Of a DNA stretch of 7,946 nucleotides, positions 1-6,001 are shown piece by piece; position 1 is the stretch's first letter, and every line of letters begins with the position of its first letter. Under the pieces are notes generated by a model that did no database searches, was not told the DNA's origin, and saw only the letters and a program-made list of their open reading frames with translations. This DNA comes from an uncultured Campylobacter sp. (GTDB lineage: Bacteria > Campylobacterota > Campylobacteria > Campylobacterales > Campylobacteraceae): NCBI RefSeq assembly GCF_938030815.1, contig NZ_CALHII010000269.1, positions 1 through 7,946 of the forward strand, in the 5' to 3' direction. The position numbers were made by a program, and so were the translations under genes.

Positions 1-954
1 CAGGGCCAATTCGGTGAGTGCGTGTTCGGTGTCACCATCACGTATGAGCGCATCGCGGCACTCTGGCACTCGAACAATCAAATTTTACTGGCCCTAGGAG
101 GAGCGGACAAGATCGTCGCTACTACTGATTATATCAGCAAAAACGCATGGTTTCGTAAAATTTATCCGCGCCTGGCGCAGATCCCCGTGCTTCTAAAAAA
201 CAACGACGTAAATTTAGAGGAGCTGATGAGCCGCAACCCCGACGTAGTCATCATCTCAACCGCGCTGGCGGGCGAAAATTTAGCTAAGCAGGGCTTTACC
301 GTTTTAAAGGCGTCATTTAGCGATTATGAGCAGATGAGGCGCAGCATCAGGATGTGCGGCGATATGCTAGGCGGCGACGCCCCGCAAAGAGCGAAGGATC
401 TAATCGCAAATCTCGATAAAAATATCGCTTTGGTTAGCGGCCGCACCGCAAATTTAAGCCCCGATAAGCGCCCGCGCGTCCTTCACATCGTAGGCGGAAC
501 CGATCTTTTAAAGATAGACGGTAAAGGCACGCTGATCGATTCTTGGATAGAGCTAGCCGGCGGCACGAACGCGATCACCGCTACCAAAGGCCCGATGAAA
601 ACGATCACCGCCGAGGAGATCATCGCGAGCAACCCGCAGATCATAATCGTGGGCGGCGATCATAACGAAGATGCGGTAACTCAGATCAAATCTAGCCCGA
701 TCTACAGCGGCACGGATGCGGTCAAAAACGGGCGCGTTTACGGCAATCCGCGCGGGGTTTTCAACTGGGATCGATACGGCGCGGATACGGTGCTTCAAAT
801 TTTATGGGCGGCAAAAACCATCCAGCCCGAGCTTTTTGCCGACATCGACGTGAAAGCCGAAACGAAGGCGTTTTATAAAAAATTTATGAATTACGAACTA
901 AGCGACACGGAATTCGGCTATATCTTAAAAGGACTTAGTCCAGAGGGTAAATAA
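1..954 (+). CDS. ABC transporter periplasmic substrate-binding protein, FecB/BtuF type (5' end outside window)
   Basis: The frame is open from base 1 to the TAA at 952-954, giving 317 visible residues. No ATG, signal peptide or ribosome site lies at the left edge; a GTG at 22 is available, but it would remove the export signal, so the true start is probably upstream. The visible part starts just before the motif ERIAALWHSNNQ, followed by LALGGADKIVATTD, typical of the first lobe of the periplasmic-binding fold used for ferric siderophores, haem or cobalamin (PF01497 type). The second lobe shows PRVLHIVGG, the segment EEIIASNPQIIIVGG, and near the end GVFNWDRYGAD with an adjacent Trp. Such proteins capture the ligand in the periplasm and hand it to a FecCD-type permease and ATPase, which are not visible here. 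The ligand cannot be named from sequence alone; iron chelates are the usual substrates. Confident on family, not on ligand. Confidence 0.88.
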   Translation, partial: QGQFGECVFGVTITYERIAALWHSNNQILLALGGADKIVATTDYISKNAWFRKIYPRLAQIPVLLKNNDVNLEELMSRNPDVVIISTALAGENLAKQGFTVLKASFSDYEQMRRSIRMCGDMLGGDAPQRAKDLIANLDKNIALVSGRTANLSPDKRPRVLHIVGGTDLLKIDGKGTLIDSWIELAGGTNAITATKGPMKTITAEEIIASNPQIIIVGGDHNEDAVTQIKSSPIYSGTDAVKNGRVYGNPRGVFNWDRYGADTVLQILWAAKTIQPELFADIDVKAETKAFYKKFMNYELSDTEFGYILKGLSPEGK

Positions 955-1299
955 GACGCGGCACCGAAGCAACGGCACCAGCGCCGCACCTAGCAGGAAG
1001 CATCCGTGCCGAATGTTCATCGTGTAGCAGGCGTCGGATACATCGGCGCCGAGCAGACTGCTACTCTACCAGCGCCAAAGTCTCTTTCAACAAATAGCAC
1101 CAAGCGGGCGTCGATGCCATATACTTCATCAAAGCGGCATCGGCGGCGGGCGGCGTACCGAGCGAGCAGCGCACTCAAATATACAGCGCGAGGCGGAGTA
1201 AAATTTAAACCCACGGCGGGTGAAAAAGGACAAAGCAACGACAAGCAAACAAGGGCAAAACAAAGCTGCAAGATAAAATTTAAAGCAAAGGAAGCGGTC
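955..1299. other. 345-base gap without a convincing gene
   Basis: No ORF here has both a credible ribosome site and protein-like composition. The plus frame is open from 1006 into the downstream methyltransferase, but the implied 98-residue extension is rich in Ser, Thr, Arg and Lys and resembles no domain. The minus-strand frame at 1017-1301 is also unconvincing. The first 240 bases are GC-rich and lack the AAATTT words common elsewhere; these return at about 1201 and 1277. A weak 5-bp GC hairpin (958-962 with 983-987) follows the upstream stop codon but has no T-run, so I do not call a terminator. Two TAAAAT boxes (1199-1204 and 1274-1279) could be -10 elements for the next gene. The stretch may be a decayed gene. 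Confidence 0.5.
1288..1293 (+). promoter_or_regulatory. Shine-Dalgarno site fixing the methyltransferase start
   Basis: AAGGAA sits 6 bases before the ATG at 1300. The alternative in-frame start at 1006 has no comparable site and would add 98 low-complexity residues before the first membrane segment. This supports the shorter 187-residue protein. Confidence 0.75.
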
Positions 1300-1863
1300 A
1301 TGGAAATTTCATTTTTTACGACGCTTGAGCCTTCTCTAGCGGGCGCTTGGATACCCTCATTTGCGATGGTGCTGATACAGTTCGCGTATATGTTTATCTA
1401 CAAAGAGGTCGGCAAGCGCGCCACCGATATCTCTTGGTACACGCTCGCGGACAAGCGAAATGCGATCATAAGCTCGCTGCTGCAAGTAGCGCTGCTTATT
1501 TTGTCGGTGTTCGTGCCTCTTAAGACGGACAGCGCGTGGTTTTGGATCGGAGCGGTGATCTATATAGCGGCTTTTGCGGGCTTCATCAAGGCGTTTTACG
1601 ACTATGCGGCAACTCCTGCGGACAGAGCCGCACAGGGCGGCATCTACCGCCTATCGCGCAATCCGATGTATTTCTTTTATTTCCTCGGCATGGCGGGCGT
1701 TTGCATCGCTTCGACGTCGCTGTGGCTACTCTTAGTGATAGTGCCCTTTGCCATATACAACCATCTCGTGGTTCTCGGCGAGGAGCGTTACTGCGAGCGA
1801 GCCTACGGACGGGAGTATTTGGAGTATAAACGCAAGACGCCGCGATATTTTTTGTTCTTTTAA
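1300..1863 (+). CDS. Isoprenylcysteine/phospholipid methyltransferase-like integral membrane protein
   Basis: The 187-residue protein resembles the ICMT/PEMT group of membrane methyltransferases (PF04140/PF04191 type), which transfer methyl from S-adenosylmethionine to lipid-like or membrane-bound acceptors. Evidence is the family signature GGIYRLSRNPMYFFYFLG at about residues 113-130 (the usual form is G-x-Y-x-x-x-R-[HN]-P-x-Y), a later EER at 161-163, YGREY at 169-173, and PRYF close to the C-terminus, where the cofactor site forms. Hydrophobic segments at about 15-35, 53-73, 78-98, 122-138 and 140-157 predict five membrane spans. The ATG at 1300 was chosen for its AAGGAA site and because it begins a normal-length family member. 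Bacterial members are mostly uncharacterised; prenylated proteins are not expected here, so the acceptor is unknown. It follows the binding-protein gene on the same strand but 345 bases away, so co-transcription is doubtful. Confidence 0.85.
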   Translation: MEISFFTTLEPSLAGAWIPSFAMVLIQFAYMFIYKEVGKRATDISWYTLADKRNAIISSLLQVALLILSVFVPLKTDSAWFWIGAVIYIAAFAGFIKAFYDYAATPADRAAQGGIYRLSRNPMYFFYFLGMAGVCIASTSLWLLLVIVPFAIYNHLVVLGEERYCERAYGREYLEYKRKTPRYFLFF

Positions 1864-1986
1864 GAGAACGGCGCGCGATTGAGCTTTAAAGCAGAAGCCT
1901 AAATTTAGACGGCATTTTTAAAATTTTAACTAGATTTGCGGACTAATTTTAAAATTCGCTCGAAATTTTAAAGACTGCGAGATATA

Positions 1987-2013
1987 GGCTTAAATTTAGA
2001 CTAAATTTAAGCC
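1987..2013. terminator. Perfect 13-bp palindrome, candidate bidirectional terminator
   Basis: GGCTTAAATTTAG at 1987-1999 is the exact reverse complement of CTAAATTTAAGCC at 2001-2013, with one base between. In RNA the innermost pairs would open to form the loop, leaving a stem with a GGC/GCC base. It lies downstream of both convergent genes. There is no long T-run after it, so termination is inferred from position and symmetry. Confidence 0.45.
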
Positions 2014-2043
2014 CGAAATTTCAAATTCGTTCGCTATCTAGGC

Positions 2044-2087
2044 TAAATTTAAAATGGCGCAGTACTTAAAACGCCATTTTAAATTTA
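2044..2087. terminator. Perfect 16-bp hairpin with 12-base loop, candidate bidirectional terminator
   Basis: TAAATTTAAAATGGCG (2044-2059) pairs exactly with its reverse complement at 2072-2087 around a 12-base loop. On either strand the loop-proximal GGCG/CGCC is followed by the run ATTTTAAATTTA in the 3' arm. This works like a GC-tipped hairpin whose lower stem is also the T-rich tail, equally usable from both directions. It is 112 bases past the lipoprotein stop and 181 bases past the methyltransferase stop. The symmetry is seen directly; the terminator role is inferred. Confidence 0.55.
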
Positions 2088-2198
2088 CGCTTGCAGGCAT
2101 TGCAGTGTCTATCAAGCGCGCGACTCCATAAACAGCGAAATCAATTACGACGGCAGCTGCTAAGCGAAGTCCAATTCACGCCCATACCCGCAAGCAGC

Positions 2199-3587
2199 CT
2201 AATTTCCGCTCGCATACGCAGACAGGCTGCTCGGATCCTCAGGAGCTAACCGATCGTCCGAAATAGCGTCCTCCTCGCCCGAAAGCACGCTCATCGCGTT
2301 GATACGCGAGATCAGCAGGCGATCCTCGGCGATGTCGGCGCGATCCGAGCCGATAGTAAGCGACGTAATCGCCGTGCGCCCGATGACTGCGCGCCCGCCG
2401 TCCATCGTGCGAAGCCCCCAGATGTCGTGCAGCACCGCAGGCTCGCCGTCCACCTGCCCTACATAAAGCATCACGTGACCAGGCATATACAGCAGGGTTT
2501 TATACGCCACGCCGTTTTTGCCGATGAAGCTAAGCTTTTCATCCGCGCTCATCCCCGCCAGCGAAAAACGCTCGCCGCGAGCCGATTGCGCCTTGGAATT
2601 TCGCGGCAGCCACAGCCCGAAATTCGCCAAAAAGTCTTTCGTCATAAGCGAGCAATCGCGAAGAAATTTATACCCGCCCCAGCCGTATTTCTGCCCGAGC
2701 AGGCTAGCGGCTACGATCTTTGAGTTTTGCTCATCAAGCGGCGCGGGCCAAAGCTTCGCATCCTCCGCGCCAACGAAATATCTCTTGCCGCCAAACTGCG
2801 TTAAAATTTCGCCGCTAAATACGCTCCGCACGCCAAGCGTGCCGCCAAGATCGCGCTCGCCGCTAAAATCATACGGCAGGATCGTGCCGGTGCGCGCCCT
2901 AAAAAGCTCCGCGCCGCTTTCGTCATAAACGACTGCGCCGTCGCGCAGGATCGTTATAAATTTAGAATTTGCGTAGATATCCGCCTGCTGAGGGCTGATG
3001 CGCTTTATCGCGTCGCTTCTGATCCAGCTCCACACGCCGTCGTTGCGTACGAACGCCCACGCGCCGTCTCTGCTGTAATGCGACAGCAGCATCGGATAGC
3101 CCACACCCACGGCGGAATTTGCGGCGTAATCAAACGGCTCGCCCTCCCCCGGCTCGCTCGGATCGCCGAAAATCGGCAGATCGCTTGGGATATTTCGCAG
3201 CAGCGCATTTTTTACCGTAATAGCGGGCTCGGATATTAGCCCGAACGCCTCTTCGTTCGCGTTTATGCGGATACTTTGATAGATCGCATCGTCGTATATC
3301 CTGCCTGCGGCGTCAAAGTGGCGCCCCTTGGCATAATTAAGCCCCCAAAACGTATCGATTTCGGCCTTAATCGGCGCATCGTCAAACCAAATTTTAAAAT
3401 AGCGGCTCTTAAACGCGCTTCCGCTTATGTTTTGCACCGAAGCGGGAGCCGGTAGTCGCTCGCTGTTTTGAGCGTAATCAAGATCTAAAACCGCGGGATT
3501 TTCGGGGATAAACTTGCGCGGGCCGACGGTTTCGCCGCAACCTGCGAGAACCAAAGCTGCGAAGATAAGAGATACTAGTCGTTTCAA
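2199..3587 (-). CDS. NlpC/P60-family lipoprotein with bacterial SH3 domains (probable peptidoglycan endopeptidase)
   Basis: The 462-residue protein starts with a lipoprotein signal: MKRL, a hydrophobic core and the lipobox LAGC, with C17 as the lipidated Cys. Residues about 30-125 fit the N-terminal stabilising domain of this architecture (PF12912 type), about 125-195 a first SH3b domain (with the segment DGAWAFVRNDGVWSWIRSD), and about 215-275 a second. The catalytic NlpC/P60 domain follows: GWGGYKFLRDCS with C312 as nucleophile, PGHVMLYVG with H371 as catalytic His, and H387 in LHDIWG as the third polar residue. All three are present, so the enzyme should be active. The family hydrolyses peptidoglycan stem peptides, typically the gamma-D-glutamyl to diamino acid bond; exact specificity is inferred. 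It would act in the periplasm, anchored to a membrane. The start is TTG, supported by an AAAAGG site and a perfect signal peptide. It is divergent from the helicase gene. Confidence 0.9.
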   Translation of the reverse strand: MKRLVSLIFAALVLAGCGETVGPRKFIPENPAVLDLDYAQNSERLPAPASVQNISGSAFKSRYFKIWFDDAPIKAEIDTFWGLNYAKGRHFDAAGRIYDDAIYQSIRINANEEAFGLISEPAITVKNALLRNIPSDLPIFGDPSEPGEGEPFDYAANSAVGVGYPMLLSHYSRDGAWAFVRNDGVWSWIRSDAIKRISPQQADIYANSKFITILRDGAVVYDESGAELFRARTGTILPYDFSGERDLGGTLGVRSVFSGEILTQFGGKRYFVGAEDAKLWPAPLDEQNSKIVAASLLGQKYGWGGYKFLRDCSLMTKDFLANFGLWLPRNSKAQSARGERFSLAGMSADEKLSFIGKNGVAYKTLLYMPGHVMLYVGQVDGEPAVLHDIWGLRTMDGGRAVIGRTAITSLTIGSDRADIAEDRLLISRINAMSVLSGEEDAISDDRLAPEDPSSLSAYASGN

Positions 3588-3595
3588 ACAAAATG

Positions 3596-3601
3596 CCTTT
3601 T
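3596..3601 (-). promoter_or_regulatory. Shine-Dalgarno site for the TTG start of the lipoprotein gene
   Basis: On the minus strand AAAAGG lies 8 bases before the TTG at 3587-3585. No in-frame ATG or GTG lies nearby upstream, and translation from this TTG gives a complete lipoprotein signal, so this decides the start. Confidence 0.65.
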
Positions 3602-3607
3602 AAAAAA

Positions 3608-3630
3608 TTTTGGCTATAATTTTGCCAAAA
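3608..3630. promoter_or_regulatory. Shared promoter region: -10 box inside an operator-like inverted repeat
   Basis: The 56-base space between the divergent genes contains TATAAT at 3615-3620 on the plus strand, a good sigma70 -10 box placing the helicase transcript start near 3627. TTTTGGC (3608-3614) and GCCAAAA (3624-3630) form a perfect 7-bp inverted repeat around that box with a 9-base spacer. A bound dimeric regulator would cover the -10 element and the start point. No clear -35 is seen, as is usual in Campylobacter. The minus-strand promoter must also fall in or near this stretch, but I cannot place its -10 with confidence. Confidence 0.45.
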
Positions 3631-3632
3631 AA

Positions 3633-3637
3633 TAGGA
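3633..3637 (+). promoter_or_regulatory. Shine-Dalgarno site for the TTG start of the helicase gene
   Basis: TAGGA ends 6 bases before the TTG at 3644. Starting there gives 10 residues before the strand leading into Walker A, the normal spacing for the family. The next possible starts would cut into the ATPase core. Confidence 0.6.
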
Positions 3638-3643
3638 AAAAAC

Positions 3644-4981
3644 TTGATAAATTTCATCATCCAAAAGCTAAAAGATCGCAATATTTTCATCACGGGCGGC
3701 GCAGGCGTGGGCAAAAGCTACGTAATAAAAGAGCTCATCGAAAACTACCGCGCTCGCGGCAAGCTCGTCATCGTGCTCGGCAGCACCGGCATCAGCGCCG
3801 TAGAGATCGGCGGCGTGACCGTGCATAGCTTCTTCCGCTTCGGCATTTGCAAAAACCACGAGGAGCTAAAGGGCTTCGATCGCAAACAAAGCGGCAAACT
3901 AAGCGAGCTGCGAAAAATTTTAGCCCTCGCAGACCTCATCGTGATCGATGAAATTTCGATGATCGGCGCCGAGCTTTTCGAGATGATCTATCTTAGAATT
4001 TCAAATTCTAAATTTAACGGACGGCTGCTCGTTACGGGCGATTTTTATCAGCTTCCGCCGGTGCGCAAAGAGGGCGAGAGCGCACCGCGCGCGAGCCTAT
4101 TTAGCGACTCGGATTACGCCTTCGGCTCGTACGCGTGGAGGCAGTGCGAGTTTTTTTACGTCGAGATGATAGGCTCCAAGCGCACCGCGGATGCGGCACT
4201 ATACCGCCTGCTTTGTGAGCTGCGGCTCGGCACCGCAAGCGAGCAGACGGCGGAGCTGATGCGATCTTTGCTCATCGATGCTGCGCGAGCAGAACCAGAT
4301 GCCACGATAATCTCGGGCAGAAACGCCGAAGTGGATGCGATAAATAGCGCCAGACTAGCCAAGCTTAATGCGCCGCAGAGCAACTTTGAGGGCGTTTATG
4401 AAGCGCTGCAAAGCGGAGTGAGCGAGCAGAAAATTCAAAAATGGATCGCCTCGCTAAATACGCCGCAAAGTCTGACGCTGAAAGAGGGCGCAAAGGTGCT
4501 GTTTACCGCAAACAAAAGCGGCGAGTTTTTCAACGGCGAGCAAGGCGTCGTCGAAAAGATCGAAAAAAGTTCCTGCGGCGAGATCGAAAGCGTGGTCGTA
4601 AAAAAGCCCTCGGGCATGCTAAACCGCGTGGGGCTGCAAACATACGAACTAAGCGAGATCGCCGCAAGCGGCGCGGATGCCGAGCAGATCGTGCTGGCGC
4701 GGTATTATCAGTTCCCGCTCAAGCTCGCATACGCCATCACGATCCACAAATCCCAAGGCATGAGCATCCCGCAGCTCATCTGCGACATCGACAGGATCTT
4801 TGCCAAGGGGCAGCTCTACGTGGCGCTTTCGCGTGCGACGAGTCTTGCGGGGCTCGGGGTGATATATACGCGTGCAGAGCCATTGCTGCGGTATTTGCAG
4901 CGCAACGCAAGCGCGGACGAAGCCGTGGTGAAATTTTACGAAGAGAACGAATTTTATAAAATTTCGGATCAAAAAATTTAA
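3644..4981 (+). CDS. Pif1-like superfamily 1 DNA helicase / AAA-family ATPase
   Basis: The 445-residue protein carries the full set of superfamily 1B helicase motifs in order. These are Walker A GGAGVGKS (18-25, K24), motif Ia GSTGISAVEIGGVTVHSFF (46-64), Walker B LIVIDEISM (98-106, D102/E103), motif III GDFYQLPPV (132-140), a motif IV Arg at about 180, motif V AYAITIHKSQG (362-372), and motif VI GQLYVALSRATSLAGL (389-404, with the Arg finger at R397). This is the pattern of Pif1/RecD-type enzymes, which move 5'-3' on single-stranded DNA using ATP and resolve forks, G-quadruplexes or R-loops. Length matches a minimal bacterial Pif1 core without accessory domains, so its role in this organism is inferred. 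The TTG start is supported by TAGGA and by a -10 box 24 bases upstream. It is followed after 8 bases by a DUF3137 membrane protein gene, a likely operon. Confidence 0.9.
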   Translation: MINFIIQKLKDRNIFITGGAGVGKSYVIKELIENYRARGKLVIVLGSTGISAVEIGGVTVHSFFRFGICKNHEELKGFDRKQSGKLSELRKILALADLIVIDEISMIGAELFEMIYLRISNSKFNGRLLVTGDFYQLPPVRKEGESAPRASLFSDSDYAFGSYAWRQCEFFYVEMIGSKRTADAALYRLLCELRLGTASEQTAELMRSLLIDAARAEPDATIISGRNAEVDAINSARLAKLNAPQSNFEGVYEALQSGVSEQKIQKWIASLNTPQSLTLKEGAKVLFTANKSGEFFNGEQGVVEKIEKSSCGEIESVVVKKPSGMLNRVGLQTYELSEIAASGADAEQIVLARYYQFPLKLAYAITIHKSQGMSIPQLICDIDRIFAKGQLYVALSRATSLAGLGVIYTRAEPLLRYLQRNASADEAVVKFYEENEFYKISDQKI

Positions 4982-4986
4982 GGAAA
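4980..4986 (+). promoter_or_regulatory. Shine-Dalgarno site overlapping the helicase stop codon
   Basis: AAGGAAA overlaps the last two bases of the helicase TAA and ends 3 bases before the ATG at 4990. Its placement suggests translational coupling between helicase and downstream membrane protein. Confidence 0.6.
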
Positions 4987-4989
4987 CGC

Positions 4990-5955
4990 ATGCAGCTAGA
5001 AAGAGCGATAGCGCTAAGTAGAGCCAAACAAAAAAAGTGTATTTGCAAGGTAGTGATGATCTATGCCAAGATAGCATTTTTTTATCTGTTTCCGTTTATC
5101 ATAATGTTTGCGATCGATGCGGTATTTAAAACAGACGATGATACGGATTACAAGATGATCGAAGTCTATCTTATCTACGCGGTGCTTTTAATTATTTATG
5201 TTGCTTGCATTTATGACGGCATTGCGGACGCCGCTTATGAATATAAACTATTTTACAAAAAAGTTTTGGTGCGCACGGCGATCTCGCAGGCGTATCCGCA
5301 GCTTACTTATTCGCCAGGCCGCGGCATAAGCGCGAAGGAATTCAGGCGAGCGGGAATCTTTGCAAACTCCGATTTTATCAGCGAAGATGAGATAAAAGGC
5401 GAATGGGATGGGGTAAAATTTAGCCTTAGCGAGGCGATTAGAATCAAAAAGAACTACGATCTGGGCATAGACAATACCTATGTGAAGCTAGCTTCGCTTG
5501 CAATGAGCTTATATGATGCGTATATGGATTTTAGCGGCAGCGTGCTGATATGCGAATTCGGCAAGAGATTTTACGCCAAAACCATCTTAGCGAGTCGCGA
5601 GCTAAATACAAAAATTTTAGGCGAGAAGGAGCTAATGGACAACGTCATTTTTAATAGCGAATTTCGCGTGTTTGCTGATGACAAGGTCGAAGCTCGCTAT
5701 CTATTGACGCCCGCGCTGATGGAGCGACTAAACGAGCTAAAGCGATACTACCATAAATTTAGTATAAGCGCGGCGTTTATGGATAATAAATTTTACCTAT
5801 TTCTAAACGGCGCGCCGAACCGCTTTGAAACAGAGCTATTTAGCATACCTCCAACAACCGGAACGGCGTATGCTCATCAATACGAACTGGCTGAAATTTT
5901 AGAATTAGTAAGCGAGCTGGGTCACATAACCGGGGAGCTAGAAAGCAAAATTTAA
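4990..5955 (+). CDS. DUF3137 domain membrane protein
   Basis: The 321-residue protein has two predicted membrane helices near the N-terminus (about 22-44 and 57-76), joined by a short acidic loop (TDDDTDY), followed by a soluble domain of about 240 residues that should be cytoplasmic if both ends are inside. The soluble part matches what I know of DUF3137 (PF11335): YKLFYKKVL just after the membrane, AYPQLTYSPGRGIS, an EFGKRFYAKT segment at about 189-198, FNSEFRVFADDKVEARYLLTPAL at about 221-243, and the segment MDNKFYLFLNG near the end. The function of DUF3137 is unknown and no catalytic motif is obvious. The gene follows the helicase by 8 bases with its ribosome site over that stop codon, so the two are probably co-transcribed; whether they act together is unknown. 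A hairpin follows 3 bases after its stop. Confidence 0.85.
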   Translation: MQLERAIALSRAKQKKCICKVVMIYAKIAFFYLFPFIIMFAIDAVFKTDDDTDYKMIEVYLIYAVLLIIYVACIYDGIADAAYEYKLFYKKVLVRTAISQAYPQLTYSPGRGISAKEFRRAGIFANSDFISEDEIKGEWDGVKFSLSEAIRIKKNYDLGIDNTYVKLASLAMSLYDAYMDFSGSVLICEFGKRFYAKTILASRELNTKILGEKELMDNVIFNSEFRVFADDKVEARYLLTPALMERLNELKRYYHKFSISAAFMDNKFYLFLNGAPNRFETELFSIPPTTGTAYAHQYELAEILELVSELGHITGELESKI

Positions 5956-5957
5956 TC

Positions 5958-5985
5958 AGCCCGTATCGTTTAAATTTAACGGGCT
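5958..5985. terminator. Bidirectional terminator between convergent genes
   Basis: AGCCCGT (5958-5964) pairs perfectly with ACGGGCT (5979-5985) around a 14-base AT-rich loop. It fills the 46-base space between the DUF3137 stop (5955) and the aminotransferase stop (6002, opposite strand). Tails are AAATTTG on plus and GATTAAATTTT on minus, so the minus-strand tail is the better T-run. The context strongly favours a terminator serving both genes. Confidence 0.65.
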
Positions 5986-6001
5986 AAATTTGACCGCCCT
6001 A

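Larger units (their letters stand above)
1864..2198. other. AT-rich convergent gap with several hairpins
   Basis: This 335-base stretch separates two convergent genes. Bases 1895-2090 are dominated by AAATTT-centred palindromes: CTAAATTTAG at 1899-1908, an imperfect hairpin at about 1948-1972 with CG-CT-CG at its tip, a perfect 13-bp palindrome at 1987-2013 and a perfect 16-bp stem at 2044-2087. The likely role is transcription termination on both strands. The last 110 bases are less AT-rich and contain a short plus-strand open stretch (2083-2163) that could be a gene remnant. No full gene is seen. Confidence 0.6.

Noticed and set aside
22..24. GTG at 22 as the true start of the substrate-binding protein
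   Set aside because: It would leave no signal peptide and begins inside the first domain; the frame is open to the left edge, so the gene most likely starts outside the window.
1006..1299. N-terminal extension of the methyltransferase from an ATG at 1006
   Set aside because: The 98 extra residues are low-complexity and basic, with no ribosome site; ATG 1300 has AAGGAA at good spacing and gives a normal family length.
1017..1301. Minus-strand ORF of 94 residues
   Set aside because: No ribosome site or recognisable domain; its hydrophobic N-terminus comes from reading an A-rich leader backwards.
4441..4959. Plus-strand ORF of 172 residues inside the helicase
   Set aside because: Extremely Arg-rich out-of-frame reading of a gene whose motifs V and VI are intact in the main frame.
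4649..5077. Minus-strand ORF of 142 residues across the helicase/DUF3137 junction
   Set aside because: It is antisense to two well-supported genes and shows no family resemblance.
3644..5955. A defence system made of helicase plus membrane effector
   Set aside because: No nuclease, toxin or sensor domain is visible, and DUF3137 is not known to me as a defence effector; the idea rests on adjacency alone.
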